DNA from: Sphingopyxis sp. PET50
GTDB lineage: Bacteria; Pseudomonadota; Alphaproteobacteria; Sphingomonadales; Sphingomonadaceae
DNA length: 64,000 nucleotides
Assembly (NCBI RefSeq): GCF_025244705.1
Contig: NZ_CP104207.1
Coordinates: 2,046,001-2,110,000 of the forward strand
Reading direction: 5' to 3'
The notes beneath the pieces are model-generated. The model did not search any database. It saw nothing but the letters and a program-made list of their open reading frames with translations, and was not told the origin of the DNA. This document shows positions 37,494-46,830 of the stretch, in pieces (the stretch's first letter is position 1; every line of letters begins with the position of its first letter). The position numbers were made by a program, and so were the translations under genes.

Positions 37494-38996
37494 ATGAAAT
37501 CGGGTCCGTCGCTCATCACCCTGGCGCTCGCCTTTGCCGCGCCGGTCTCAGCCCATGCGCAGGATGCATCCGCCGACAAGGCGAAAGCCGAAAAGCCCGC
37601 CGAGATCATCCCGCAAGTCCGCACGACGAAGCTCGGCGGCACCTTCGGCGGCCAGCGCATCAATTACGCCGCGACGATCGGCGAGACGATCCTGAAGAAC
37701 CCCGACGGCACCCCCGAGGCCGCCGTCGTCACCACATCCTATGTCAAGGAACCGCGCGATCCCAGCCGCCCGGTTACCTTCCTGTTCAACGGCGGTCCCG
37801 GATCGGGCACCGTCTGGCTCATGATGGGCGCCTTCGGGCCGAAGCGCGTCGCCATCCCCGGCGACGGCACCGACGACGGCGCACCGCCCTATCCCATCGT
37901 CGATAATCCCGACGCGCTGCTCGACGTCACCGACGTGGTGTTCATCGACCCGCCGGGCACCGGTTTCTCGCACCTGATCGGCAAGACCGACCCGGCGAAA
38001 TATTATGGCGTGACGCAGGATGCGAAGGCGGTCGCCCAGGTCATCCGGCTGTGGCTCAACGACAATGGCCGCTGGAACAGCCCCAAATATCTCGGGGGCG
38101 AAAGCTATGGCACCACCCGTTCGGCGGCGGTCGCCAACGAGCTGATGAACGACACCTATAACGACGTCGCCTTGAACGGCATCATCCTGATCTCGACCGT
38201 GCTCGATTTCGCGGCGGGCGCCGACACGCCGGGCAACGAGCTGTCGCCGATCACCAACCTGCCCTCGATGGCCGCGACCGCCCTCTATCACGGCAAGGCG
38301 CAGGCCGCGTCGGTCGAGGCCTTCGTCGAGGAAGCGCGGCAATGGGCGATCGGCCCCTATGCCAGCGCGCTGCTCAAGGGCCAGAAGCTGCAGGGCGAGG
38401 AACGCGCGGCGATCCGCCGCGAACTGGCGCGCTTCACCGGCCTTTCCGAAACCTATCTCGAACAGGCGGACCTGCGCGTCACGCCCGGCCGTTTCTACAA
38501 GGAACTGCTGCGCGACCGCGGCCTCACCGTCGGCCGCCTCGACAGCCGCTACACCGGCAAGGATTACGACAATGCCGGCGAAGGCCCGGACAACGACCCC
38601 AGCTTCTATGGCATCGACGCGTCCTATACCGCTGCGATCAACAGCTGGGCGCGCGACGGCCTGGGGTTCAAGACCGACCGCGAATATCAGGCGATCGGCA
38701 ACGTCGGGCCGTGGGACTGGCGGATCGGCGGCCGCGATACCAACGCCTATCTCAACGTCGCGCCGTACATCGGGCAGGCATTGCGCGAGAATTCGGGGCT
38801 CAGGGTGCTCGTCGCGCAGGGCTATTACGACTTCGCGACGCCCTTTTTCGCCGCCGAATATGCGCTGTCGCGCACCGGCATCCCGCAGGATCGCATCCAC
38901 TACACCTATTATGGCGCGGGCCACATGATGTATATCCGCGACGAGGACCGGCATAAATTGTCGGAGGATGTGCGGACCTTCATCCGGGCGCGGTGA
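37494..38996 (+). CDS. Secreted serine carboxypeptidase, peptidase family S10
   Basis: 500 residues with a signal peptide (LITLALAFAAPVSAHAQ). Family features: FLFNGGPGSGTVWLMMG (substrate-binding), FIDPPGTGFSH, the nucleophile GGESYGTTRS, catalytic Asp in GYYDFATPFFA and His in YGAGHMMYI. Acts outside the cytoplasm in peptide breakdown. A C-rich palindrome (39041-39062) follows the gene. Confidence 0.94.
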   Translation: MKSGPSLITLALAFAAPVSAHAQDASADKAKAEKPAEIIPQVRTTKLGGTFGGQRINYAATIGETILKNPDGTPEAAVVTTSYVKEPRDPSRPVTFLFNGGPGSGTVWLMMGAFGPKRVAIPGDGTDDGAPPYPIVDNPDALLDVTDVVFIDPPGTGFSHLIGKTDPAKYYGVTQDAKAVAQVIRLWLNDNGRWNSPKYLGGESYGTTRSAAVANELMNDTYNDVALNGIILISTVLDFAAGADTPGNELSPITNLPSMAATALYHGKAQAASVEAFVEEARQWAIGPYASALLKGQKLQGEERAAIRRELARFTGLSETYLEQADLRVTPGRFYKELLRDRGLTVGRLDSRYTGKDYDNAGEGPDNDPSFYGIDASYTAAINSWARDGLGFKTDREYQAIGNVGPWDWRIGGRDTNAYLNVAPYIGQALRENSGLRVLVAQGYYDFATPFFAAEYALSRTGIPQDRIHYTYYGAGHMMYIRDEDRHKLSEDVRTFIRAR

Positions 38997-39040
38997 GCCG
39001 GGGCGAAGGTCCGGTTTCGGGCGAAAGGGGACGTTTATCT

Positions 39041-39062
39041 CCCCTCCCGCAGGCGGGAGGGG
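39041..39062. repeat. Palindromic repeat, family C (CCCCTCCCGC/GCGGGAGGGG)
   Basis: Perfect 10-bp arms CCCCTCCCGC and GCGGGAGGGG with a 2-base centre, between the convergent S10 peptidase and membrane-protein genes. Same arms occur at 49073-49094 and 49171-49192; a variant is at 58413-58433. It could also act as a bidirectional terminator stem. Confidence 0.85.
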
Positions 39063-39110
39063 AAACCGGTTCATTCCTCAAATGTCCGCTCCCCACCCCA
39101 AAGCCGCCCC

Positions 39111-39557
39111 TCAGCGCAGCACGCCCTTCGCGGCCATCGCGCGCGCATAGAGGAGCATCGCGACGACCGTCACGCCGATGAACAGGGTGAAATAGATCGC
39201 GCCGCCGCCCAGCATTTCGGTCGCGCTGCGTTCGGCAACCACGAACTGGTACAGCCCGTTGACCACCAGCCCCGCGAGCGACACGGCGAAGGCGGCGACC
39301 GCATGGCGGCTGCGCAGCAGCAACAGGACCGACCCCAGCAGCGCGCCCCAGACGCCGCACGCCCAGGCGAGGTTCGCCCACAGCGGGAAGGATTCGATCC
39401 ACGCAATCTGTTCGGGTTTGAACCCGCCGACCTCGACCAGATACCATTGGCTCTTCATCTTGGTAAAGGTGTAGTCGGATGCTCCGATGCAATTCCACAG
39501 GAACGATACAACCCCGACCACCCACAGATGCCACGGCGTTTTGACGGCAATGTTCAT
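39111..39557 (-). CDS. Four-helix membrane protein of unknown function
   Basis: 148 residues, four predicted membrane helices: LWVVGVVSFLWNCIGASDY, LWANLAWACGVWGALLGSVL, VAAFAVSLAGLVVNGLYQFV and AIYFTLFIGVTVVAMLLYA. The MKSQWYLVEVGGF segment between helices 1 and 2 is distinctive, but I do not recognise a named family. ATG 39557 has GGGGAGGGAA upstream. It follows the TetR gene closely and is probably in its operon. Confidence 0.75.
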   Translation of the reverse strand: MNIAVKTPWHLWVVGVVSFLWNCIGASDYTFTKMKSQWYLVEVGGFKPEQIAWIESFPLWANLAWACGVWGALLGSVLLLLRSRHAVAAFAVSLAGLVVNGLYQFVVAERSATEMLGGGAIYFTLFIGVTVVAMLLYARAMAAKGVLR

Positions 39558-39577
39558 GACTTCCCTCCCCAGAAAAC

Positions 39578-40187
39578 CTAGACCGGAATAGCAGATTTCG
39601 CCGCCGCCAGCAACGTGGTGATATAGTCGCGCAATACAGCGATGTTGCGGTCGAAATAGCCGATGTCGCGATAGGTGCGCGCCTGCATGACCGCGCCCTC
39701 CATCACCGTCAGCACGAATTCGCCGAGCGCCTTGCGGTCGGTCGTCGGCGGCAGGCGATCGGCGGCCGCTTCGAAACAGCGCGGCGATCGCCGCCGACCA
39801 GTTGGAGAAATTCGCCGCCATCAGCTCGCGCACCACCGGGTCGGGCTCGTGGATTTCGAGCGCGAGGCTGCCGATCGGGCAGCCATAGGTGCAGTCGGTG
39901 ACGATCAGGTGGGTGCGGTATCCGGCGAGCAGCGCGAAGATGCGCTCGATCGGATCCTCGACCCCCTCCCAGTTCGGCGCGAGCAGCATCTCCTCGATCC
40001 CGTCGCGATAGAGTTCGAGCACCCCGACGAGCACATCCTGCTTGCCGGGAAAGAAATGATAGAGGCTGCCCGAATGGACCTGGCTGCGCGACAATATGTC
40101 GGAGACCGAGGTCGACAGATAGCCCTTCTCCCAGAACAGCTCCATCGCGGTCATCAGGATGCGGTTGCGCGTGTCGGCGGCGTTCAT
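39578..40187 (-). CDS. TetR-family regulator (one frameshift)
   Basis: About 202 residues. HTH region: TRNRILMTAMELFWEKGYLSTSVSDILSRSQVHSGSLYHFFPGKQDVL (split motif visible across residues 6-52). The C-terminal ligand domain contains TDCTYGCPIGSLALEI and, in the next frame after about 39781, FEAAADRLPP and VMEGAVMQARTYRD. Removing one base restores the whole. ATG 40187 has GGAG 8 nt upstream, overlapping the upstream gene's stop. The 26-bp palindrome at 40781 is its likely operator. Confidence 0.85.
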
Positions 40188-40197
40188 GGCATTCTCC

Positions 40198-40752
40198 TCA
40201 GCCCGCCCGGTCATAGGCGGCGCGCAGCCAGCCCGTTACATCGTCGCCGGCATCCTCGTCCGCCGCGATGCGTACCCGGTGCGACACCATCGCATTCCAG
40301 CTTCCCGCCAGCTCGAGCCAGCCCGCCGGGGCCTCGCCCTTCAGCGCCAGCCCGATGTCGAACCGGTCCCTGGTCGACGGCATCAGCAGCGCGAACTGTT
40401 TCTTGCGGCGCAGGCTGACATAGCCCTTCTTGGGCGCCAGCTCGACGTCGCCGCCGAACCCCTGCGCCAGCGCCACCAGCCGGTCGTAGAGCGGGCGCCA
40501 ATGCGCCTTCGCCCCGTCGAACGCCGCCGCGACCAGCGCGTCATCGTCCTGCGACAGCGAGGAGGAGGCGTTGGCGGCATGGACGATCATATTGGCATAG
40601 CCGTGACCCAGCCCATGGTCCGACTTCAGATGCTTGACCAGCGCCATATGCGCGCCGATCCCGCTCGCCCGCGCGACCGCGATCCATTCGTCGAGCGTCC
40701 TGCCCGTCTTCGTCCGCAGATTTTCCGCCATCGTCGCAAATTCGTCGGCCAT
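40198..40752 (-). CDS. DUF4287/DUF5655 domain protein
   Basis: 184 residues. The N-terminal DUF4287 part has TLDEWIAVARASG and HMALVKHLKSDHGLGHGYAN; the C-terminal DUF5655 part has PLYDRLVALAQGFGGDVELAPKKGYVSLRRKKQFALL. Function unknown; such proteins may bind nucleic acid or transport-related partners. ATG 40752 follows GGGAG. It is first of a unit with the TetR and membrane-protein genes. Confidence 0.82.
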   Translation of the reverse strand: MADEFATMAENLRTKTGRTLDEWIAVARASGIGAHMALVKHLKSDHGLGHGYANMIVHAANASSSLSQDDDALVAAAFDGAKAHWRPLYDRLVALAQGFGGDVELAPKKGYVSLRRKKQFALLMPSTRDRFDIGLALKGEAPAGWLELAGSWNAMVSHRVRIAADEDAGDDVTGWLRAAYDRAG

Positions 40753-40780
40753 CGCGCATCTCCCGAAGCGAGTCCCTGAC

Positions 40781-40806
40781 GACTTGATTGAATACTCAAT
40801 CAAGTC
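40781..40806. promoter_or_regulatory. TetR-type operator palindrome
   Basis: GACTTGATTGA and TCAATCAAGTC form perfect 11-bp arms around ATAC. It lies 29 bp before the DUF4287 gene start and 50 bp before the divergent NRDE gene, the usual place for an autoregulatory TetR site. Confidence 0.8.
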
Positions 40807-40855
40807 GTTCGTCAAGTGGCTTGGCAAAGCGCGCGCGAGGCCCGATATGCGCGCC

Positions 40856-41561
40856 ATGTGCGTCGTCGCCCTTGCCTGGCAGGTCCATGAGGACTGGCCC
40901 CTGATCCTCGTCGGCAACCGCGACGAATTCCACGCCCGCCCCGCCGCAGCCATGCAGGCATGGGACGACGGCAGCGATATCATCGCGGGCCGCGACCTTC
41001 AGGCGGGCGGGACGTGGCTCGGCGTCCAGCCCAAGCAGCGCCGCATCGTCGTGGTGACCAATGTGCGCGGCGCCATGCCCGATCCCGCCAAGGACTCGCG
41101 CGGCGCGCTCGTCGTCGACATGCTGCGCGGCGACGGGCGCTTCGCCGACCCGGCCCCTGCCGACCTCGACCGCTTCAACGCCTTCAACCTGTTCGCCATC
41201 GCCGGGGACGAGGTCCGCCTGCTCAGCAACCGTCCGGCGCCGCGCATCGACGCGCTCGATCGCGGCATCCATGCGCTCGCCAACGAACCCGTCGACCAGC
41301 CCTGCCCGCGCGCCGACCGCCTTGCCGGCCTGCTGCGCCGCCAGGTCAAAAAGCCCGATCCCGATTTCAGCGCGCTGATGGCATCGCTTGCCGAAAGCGA
41401 CGCGCCTAGCGCTGTTCCTGCCCGGCCCCGTCTATGGCACCCGCTGCAGCACCCTGATTGCGGTCTCGCGCGCCGGGCGCGTGATGATGGTCGAGCGCCG
41501 CTTCGACGAAAACGGCCGCACGACGGGCCGCACCAGCCTGACGCATGACTGGGGAGGCTGA
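40856..41561 (+). CDS. NRDE/TANGO2-family protein (one frameshift)
   Basis: About 235 residues. Begins MCVVALAWQVH with the conserved Cys2 and LILVGNRDEFHARPA, the NRDE signature, then AGRDLQAGGTWLGV, VTNVRGAMPD and SRGALV. The end (YGTRCSTLIAVSRAGRVMMVERRFD) is in another frame: one extra T at 41407 (GCGCC[T]AGCG) breaks the gene. Family function is uncertain; an Ntn-hydrolase-like fold is expected. It is divergent from the DUF4287 gene across the TetR operator. Confidence 0.88.
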
Positions 41562-41610
41562 ACCGCCGACCAACGGCGGTTTTGGTGTGGATTCCAGACG
41601 CTCCTCTATT

Positions 41611-41692
41611 CCCGTTCGTGTCGAGCGGAGTCGAGACACCCAGCAGTCAGGCACGCCTTCGGGGTGTCTCGACTTCGCTCGACACGAACGGG
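41611..41692. repeat. Palindromic intergenic repeat, family D (CCGTTCGTGTCGAGC type)
   Basis: Outer arms CCCGTTCGTGTCGAGC and GCTCGACACGAACGGG, inner arms GTCGAGACACC and GGTGTCTCGAC. A related copy is at 57474-57599. Lies in the 41562-41960 gap, which holds no gene. Confidence 0.9.
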
Positions 41693-41741
41693 ATTTATAA
41701 GGCGGTTTCACCCGATTGCCCGGTTTCAGCCTTCCCCCGTT

Positions 41742-41821
41742 CCCCGGCGAAGGCCGGGGTCCAGAGCGGTAGAAAGCCTAGCGTTGCGTTGTTACGCTCT
41801 GGACCCCGGCCTTCGCCGGGG
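41742..41821. repeat. Palindromic intergenic repeat, family E (CCCCGGCGAAGGCCGGGG type)
   Basis: Left arm CCCCGGCGAAGGCCGGGGTC plus CAGAGCG is repeated inverted at the right end, with a ~26-base centre. Each arm is itself a small hairpin. A related copy is at 56371-56440. Confidence 0.9.
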
Positions 41822-41905
41822 ATCAGGTCAGCTATGCCCGCTACCGTCCAAAAACCTGTCATGCAGCGCCGATCCTTGCAAAGCACAGGATCGCCAAACG
41901 AAACG

Positions 41906-41934
41906 GGCGGCCGTTCCGCTGGAACGACCGCCCT
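41906..41934 (-). terminator. Probable infC terminator
   Basis: Stem GGGCGG.CGTTCC / GGAACG.CCGCCC (one mismatch) 27 bp after the infC stop; on the minus strand followed by GTTTCGTTT. Confidence 0.7.
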
Positions 41935-41960
41935 CTATCTCTTCAGGCCAAAGGCCGCGT

Positions 41961-42497
41961 CTATTTCGGCGCGATCACCATCAGCATCTGGCGGCCTTCG
42001 GTGCGCGGATGCGCCTCGATCTTCGCGACGTCGGCCGTCAGTTCGGCGACGCGCTGCAGCACGTTGAGGCCGAGCTGGGTGTGGCTCATCTCGCGGCCGC
42101 GGAAGCGCATGGTCATCTTGACCTTGTCGCCTTCCTCCAGAAAGTCGAAGACCTTCTTCATCTTCACGTCGAAATCATGATCGTCGATGTTCGGACGCAT
42201 CTTGATCTCTTTGATTTCCTGCGTCTTCTGGCTCTTGCGCGCCAGGTTCGCCTTTTTCTGGGCCTCGTATTTATATTTGCCCACGTCGAGGAACTTGCAC
42301 ACCGGCGGATCGGCGTTCGGGGATACTTCGACCAGATCGAGGCCGACCGAGGCCGCCTGTTCGATCGCTTCAGCAGTCAGCATGACGCCCAGATTTTCGC
42401 CTTCCTCGTCGATCACGCGGACCTTGGGCGAGGCGATGAATTCATTGTATCGCGGGCCGTTCTTCGGCGGCAGCGGCGCCATCGGGCGGCGGGTCAT
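41961..42497 (-). CDS. infC: Translation initiation factor IF-3
   Basis: 178 residues, complete. N-domain PRYNEFIASPKVRVIDEEGE and LGVMLTAEAIEQA, linker KYKYEAQKKANLARKSQK, C-domain KEIKMRPNIDDHDFDVK and FRGREMSHTQLG. Start ATG 42497; many bacteria use AUU here, so this ATG is worth noting but natural. A promoter-like pair lies about 75 bp upstream. Confidence 0.97.
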   Translation of the reverse strand: MTRRPMAPLPPKNGPRYNEFIASPKVRVIDEEGENLGVMLTAEAIEQAASVGLDLVEVSPNADPPVCKFLDVGKYKYEAQKKANLARKSQKTQEIKEIKMRPNIDDHDFDVKMKKVFDFLEEGDKVKMTMRFRGREMSHTQLGLNVLQRVAELTADVAKIEAHPRTEGRQMLMVIAPK

Positions 42498-42570
42498 GGG
42501 CGGTGGTATAGCTGTATCTCCGGGTCGTTGATGATGGGCGCGCGGAATCGAAGCCGCCGCGCGCCACGCT

Positions 42571-42598
42571 CATATAGGGAACGCATCGCATTCGTAAA
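42571..42598 (-). promoter_or_regulatory. Candidate infC promoter
   Basis: Minus-strand TTTACG (42593-42598), 16-bp spacer, TATATG (42571-42576). The implied leader before ATG 42497 is about 70 nt. Confidence 0.4.
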
Positions 42599-42684
42599 GG
42601 CTGCCCGTGGCAGGCAGAGCCGCTTTTCACCCGACTGTGGCGGTCAGGCCACGCCCCTCGTCAGCGGCGCCAGGCCGCTCCAGG

Positions 42685-43879
42685 TCACTGCGGCCATTTG
42701 GTCGGCGCGGGGTCGATCGTGCGGAAACCGCCCGCCCCCACTTCGCTGACCTCGAGCGCGCGGATCGCGATGCCGCGGTTGTCGAACCGGAAAATACCGT
42801 CGATGCCGCCGAAACCGTCGGCGGCGAGCAGCCGGTTCATCGGAAAGGCCGTTCCCGGTTTCCAGTCGCGCGCGATGCGCACCGTCAGCAGCACCGAATC
42901 ATAGCCCAGGCTGGCGAGCCGGTACGGCGCCTTGCCGAAGCGCGTCCGGTAGCTGCCCGCCATCTGGCCGTAGAGGCCATCGGATACGCTGGCGAACCAC
43001 GATCCGCGCATCGCCGCATTGCCGCCGAGCGAGGCTTCGGTATTCCACAGTTCGGTGCCGAGGATCTGCTTGCCGCCGGTGCCCTTGATGATCGGCACCG
43101 CGCGGATCGCGTTGCTGCCCGAATCGGCGATCAGTACCGCGTCCATCGCGCCGCCGTTGGCCAGCCGCCGCGCGGCGCCGGTCAGCGCGGTCGCGCTGCG
43201 GTCATAGGTTTCGACCGCGACGAGCGTGCCGCCCGCCTCCGTCACCGCGGCGCGGAGCGCCGCCGCCGAGCGGTCGCCATAGACATTCTTGGGCACCAGC
43301 GCGCCGAAACGGACATGTCCCTTGCCGCGCGCATATTTGACGACGCGATCGACCGCTTGGCCGGGGACGAAGCCCATGATGAACACGCCGTTGCCCGCGA
43401 TGCCGCTGTCGTTCGAGAAGCTGAGCACCGGCACCTTCGCTTCGCGCGCGATCGGCGCCACCAGCGTGACGTCTTCGCTGAGCAGCGGGCCGAGGATCAG
43501 CTTGTTGCCGTCGGCGATCGCCTGCCGCGCCGCCGCGCTCGCGCCGAGCGCGGTGTCATAGGTGGTGATGCGCACGCGTTCGGTCTTGGTGTCGAGCATC
43601 GCCAGCGTCGTCGCATTGGCGATCGCCATGCCGACATCGGCATTGGGGCCGGTCTGCGGCACCAGCAATGCGACGCGGTGGCGGTCGGTGTCGGTCGGCA
43701 GGCCGGGTTCGATCGTGTCCGCGCGGCTTTTCGGGCGGCGGTGCCTCGACCGGCCCCGTCGCTTTCGGCACCACCTGGCACGCCGCGAGCAGCCCCGCCA
43801 TCGCCAGCGTCGCCGCCATCCGCAGCATCTGCCGCCGCGGCGACGCATTATTTTGGCGCTCGGCAGCAGTTTCTGCCAT
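42685..43879 (-). CDS. LpoA/YraM-like penicillin-binding-protein activator lipoprotein (one frameshift)
   Basis: About 397 residues. The N-terminus is a lipoprotein signal (MAATLAMAGLLAACQV); the rest is a periplasmic-binding-protein-like domain (VALLVPQTGPNADVGMAIAN, LILGPLLSEDVTLVAPIARE, VLSFSNDSGIAGNGVFIMGF). The halves join by removing one C in the short run at 43733-43735, linking EAPPP to KSRADTIEPG. Start is uncertain (43879 chosen; 43906 would overlap the divergent rsmI). Order with rsmI, yraN and gshB is typical. It likely stimulates peptidoglycan synthases. Confidence 0.85.
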
Positions 43880-43889
43880 TTGCGGCAAC

Positions 43890-44750
43890 ATGCCGGATTC
43901 GACCATCTCAGATTCTCCCTTGCCCGGACTCTATATCGTCGCGACCCCTATCGGCAACCTTGGCGACATTTCGGCTCGCGCCGCGGCGACGCTCGCCCGC
44001 GCCGACGTGATCGCCGCCGAAGACACGCGCGTGACCGCGAAGCTGCTGGCGCACCTGGGTTTGCGGATTTCGATGACCCCCTATCACGACCATAGCGACG
44101 AACGCGCGCGCGCCGCGCTGGTTGCGCGCATGGCCGGTGAAGTTGTCGTTTTGGTGTCGGACGCCGGCACCCCGCTGATCTCCGACCCCGGCTACAAGCT
44201 GGTGCGCGATGCCCGCGCGGCGGGGCGGCATGTCACCACCCTGCCCGGCCCCTGCGCCGCGATCGCCGCGATCACCCTGTCGGGGCTGCCGAGCGACCGT
44301 TTCCTCTTCGCGGGCTTCCTGCCGAGCAAGGCCAAGGCGCGCGCCGGCACCATCGCCGAATTCGCGGGGCTGCGCGCCACGCTCGTCTTCTACGAAAGCG
44401 GCCCGCGCCTGTCGGCATCGCTCGCGGCGCTCGCCGACGGCCTCGGCGACCGCGACGCCGCCGTCGCGCGCGAAATCACCAAGATCTACGAACAATGCGT
44501 CACCGGCACGCTCTCCGAACTCGCCGCGCGCTACGCCGACGCGCCGCCCAGGGGCGAGATCGTCATCGTCGTCGCGCCGCCCGGCGACGCCGTCCCCGAA
44601 AGTGCCGACGACGCGACGCTCGACGCCGCGCTGCGCGAGGCGATGGCCGACAAGCCGGTCGCCCAGGCCGCGAAGGCGGTCGCCAAACGCTTCGGCCTCG
44701 ATCGCCACGAAATCTACGCGCGCGCGCTTGCGCTGAAAGACCCGGCATGA
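43890..44750 (+). CDS. rsmI: 16S rRNA 2'-O-ribose C1402 methyltransferase
   Basis: 286 residues. SAM-dependent tetrapyrrole-methylase fold: GLYIVATPIGNLGDISARA, VIAAEDTRVT, VVLVSDAGTPLISDPGYKL, TLPGPCAAIAAITLSGLPSDRF and FYESGPRL are all present. Start overlaps divergently with the PBP-activator region; stop overlaps yraN (ATGA). Confidence 0.97.
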   Translation: MPDSTISDSPLPGLYIVATPIGNLGDISARAAATLARADVIAAEDTRVTAKLLAHLGLRISMTPYHDHSDERARAALVARMAGEVVVLVSDAGTPLISDPGYKLVRDARAAGRHVTTLPGPCAAIAAITLSGLPSDRFLFAGFLPSKAKARAGTIAEFAGLRATLVFYESGPRLSASLAALADGLGDRDAAVAREITKIYEQCVTGTLSELAARYADAPPRGEIVIVVAPPGDAVPESADDATLDAALREAMADKPVAQAAKAVAKRFGLDRHEIYARALALKDPA

Positions 44751-45097
44751 AACGCGCCGAGGCCGAAGCGCGCGGGCGCAAGGCCGAACGCCGCGCCGCC
44801 TGGTGGCTCCGCCTCCACGGCTGGCGGATATTGGGCCAGCGCCTCCGCGTCCCCGCCGGCGAGGTCGATCTGGTCGCGCGCCGCGGCCGCACCATCGCCT
44901 TCGTCGAGGTCAAATGGCGCGACAAGGCCGCCGACCTCGATCTCGCGATCGACCAATATCGCCTGCGCCGCGTCGCCGCGGCCGCCGAAATCCTGTCCCC
45001 GCGCTTCGCCCGGCCGCAGGACGCCATACGGATCGACGTGATGCTGCTTGCGCCCGGCCGCCTGCCACGCCATCTGGTCCACGTCTGGCAGCCTTGA
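44747..45097 (+). CDS. yraN: UPF0102 nuclease-like protein YraN
   Basis: 116 residues. PD-(D/E)XK-type core: GRKAERRAAWWLRLHGWRIL then GEVDLVARRGRTIAFVEVKWR, with the acidic and Lys residues of the nuclease motif. Start overlaps rsmI by 4 bp. Function unproven in most species; Holliday-junction-like nuclease activity has been suggested for the family. Confidence 0.93.
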   Translation: MKRAEAEARGRKAERRAAWWLRLHGWRILGQRLRVPAGEVDLVARRGRTIAFVEVKWRDKAADLDLAIDQYRLRRVAAAAEILSPRFARPQDAIRIDVMLLAPGRLPRHLVHVWQP

Positions 45098-45121
45098 CCA
45101 GATGGAGAGCCGCCTCTTCTT

Positions 45122-45209
45122 CCGTTCGTGCTGAGCTTGTCGAAGCACCGTCCTATCTTTGACGTCGGAGAAAGGAAGCACAGCCCTTCGACAAGCTCAG
45201 GGCTAACGG
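45122..45209. repeat. Palindromic intergenic repeat, family A
   Basis: CCGTTCGTGCTGAGCTTGTC at the left and CTTCGACAAGCTCAGGGCTA at the right; sits between yraN and gshB. Confidence 0.9.
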
Positions 45210-45231
45210 TTTATTCGTGATGGAGCAAAAC

Positions 45232-46182
45232 ATGACCCTGCGCGCAGCCGTGCAAATGGACCCGATGGATGGCATCAACATCAACGGCGACAGCAGCTTC
45301 CACCTGATCCTGAAGGCACTCGAACGCGGCTACACCCTCTATCATTACGACGTCCGCGGCCTCACCTGGGAGGCCGGGCGGCTGACCACCAGGGCGCACC
45401 GCATTCTCGACGCGAAGCGCGAGCCCGGCGCGCATTACAGCTTCGGCGACGAAGTACTGCTCGACCTCGGCCGCGATACCGACGTGGTGCTGATGCGGCA
45501 GGACCCGCCCTTCGATCTCGGTTACCTGACCGGCACCTGGCTGCTCGAACGGATCAAGGACGAGACGCTCGTCGTCAACGACCCCGTCTCGGTCCGCAAC
45601 GCGCCCGAAAAGGTCTTCGTGCTCGACTTCCCGCAGTTCATGCCGCCGACCATGGTCACCCGCAGCCTCGAGGCGACGAAGGATTTCCAGTCGCGCTACG
45701 GCGCCGTCGTCATCAAGCCGCTGCACGGCAACGGCGGCAAGGCGGTGTTCCGCATCGACGAGCAGGGCACCAACCTCGGCGCGCTGGTCGAGCTGTTCGG
45801 CCAGGTCTGGCCCGAACCCTTCATGGTCCAGCAGTTCCTGCCCAGCGTCAGCCAAGGCGACAAGCGCATCGTGCTCGTCGACGGCGAGGTCGCGGGCGCG
45901 ATCAACCGCAAGCCTGGCGAAGGCGAATTCCGCTCGAACCTCGCGGTCGGCGGCTACGCCGAAGCGGCGGAGCTGACGCCGCGCGAAAAGGAAATCTGCG
46001 CCGCGCTCGGCCCGGCGCTGCGCGAACGCGGGCTGATCTTCGTCGGCATCGACGTGATCGGCGGCGAATGGCTGACCGAAATCAACGTCACCTCGCCCAC
46101 CGGCATCGTCGCGATCGACCGTTTCAACAACAGCGATACGGCGGGCCTGATCTGGGACGCGATCAAACGGCGGATCGGTTGA
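45232..46182 (+). CDS. gshB: Glutathione synthetase
   Basis: 316 residues. ATP-grasp enzyme joining gamma-glutamylcysteine and glycine. Visible: AVQMDPMDGININGDSSFHL, LMRQDPPFDLGYLTGTWLLE, NAPEKVFVLDFPQFMPPT, VIKPLHGNGGKAVFRI, GDKRIVLVDGEVAGAINR and EINVTSPTGIVAIDR. ATG 45232 is preferred over 45220 because GGAG lies 7 nt upstream; the family A repeat ends just before. Confidence 0.97.
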   Translation: MTLRAAVQMDPMDGININGDSSFHLILKALERGYTLYHYDVRGLTWEAGRLTTRAHRILDAKREPGAHYSFGDEVLLDLGRDTDVVLMRQDPPFDLGYLTGTWLLERIKDETLVVNDPVSVRNAPEKVFVLDFPQFMPPTMVTRSLEATKDFQSRYGAVVIKPLHGNGGKAVFRIDEQGTNLGALVELFGQVWPEPFMVQQFLPSVSQGDKRIVLVDGEVAGAINRKPGEGEFRSNLAVGGYAEAAELTPREKEICAALGPALRERGLIFVGIDVIGGEWLTEINVTSPTGIVAIDRFNNSDTAGLIWDAIKRRIG

Positions 46183-46205
46183 CGCTCCGCCGCGTTGCTC
46201 CAACC

Positions 46206-46817
46206 ATGACCGACTTCATTCTCGATCTGATCCAAGGCTGGGGCTATTTCGGCATCTTCGTGCTGATGCTGCTCGAAAATGTCTTTCCGCCCATCCCCTC
46301 CGAAGTCATCATGGGCCTCGGCGGCATCGCCGTCGCGCAGGGCCGCTTCGATTTCTGGACCCTCGTCGCGGTCGCGGTCGCCGGGACCACCGCGGGCAAT
46401 TGGGTCTGGTACGCGATCGGGCGCTGGATCGGCTACGAGCGGCTGAAACCCTTCATCGACCGCCACGGCCGCTGGCTGACGCTCGACTGGGCCGAGGTTC
46501 AGCGGCTGCACGGCTGGTTCCTGAAATACGGCCCCGCGATCGTCTTCGTCGCGCGCTTCATGCCCGTCGCGCGCACGATGGTGTCGCTGCCCGCGGGCAT
46601 GGTGCGGATGAACCAGCTCCAGTTCCTGGTCTGGACCGCCGCGGGTTCGACGATCTGGATCGCCGCGCTGGCGGGCGCGGGCAGCTGGTTCGGCGGGCGG
46701 TTCGCGAACCTCGACGCCTTCGTCGGCCCGGTGGCGCTGGCCGCGATCGGTGCGTTGGTGCTGCTTTACGTGTGGCGCGTCGTTACGTGGAAGCCGAAGG
46801 GCAGCGAGGAAAAATAA
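46206..46817 (+). CDS. DedA-family membrane protein
   Basis: 203 residues with about five membrane segments. Family motifs: GYFGIFVLMLLENVFPPIPSE, GTTAGNWVWYAIGRWIG, and the F-x-R-x3-P-R-type motif FVARFMPVARTMVSLPAGMV. DedA proteins include lipid scramblases/flippases for undecaprenyl phosphate or phospholipids. Starts 23 nt after gshB, likely co-transcribed. Confidence 0.93.
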   Translation: MTDFILDLIQGWGYFGIFVLMLLENVFPPIPSEVIMGLGGIAVAQGRFDFWTLVAVAVAGTTAGNWVWYAIGRWIGYERLKPFIDRHGRWLTLDWAEVQRLHGWFLKYGPAIVFVARFMPVARTMVSLPAGMVRMNQLQFLVWTAAGSTIWIAALAGAGSWFGGRFANLDAFVGPVALAAIGALVLLYVWRVVTWKPKGSEEK

Positions 46818-46830
46818 CGCGATCCCTTCC

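Noticed and set aside
39111..40187. One long gene joining the TetR protein and the membrane protein
   Set aside because: The continuous frame results from a frameshift in tetR; the membrane protein has its own start at 39557 with a good ribosome site, and tetR ends at 39578 once corrected.
41611..41821. Possible CRISPR array from closely spaced repeats
   Set aside because: The repeats are two different palindromic elements in single copies, without regular repeat-spacer units.
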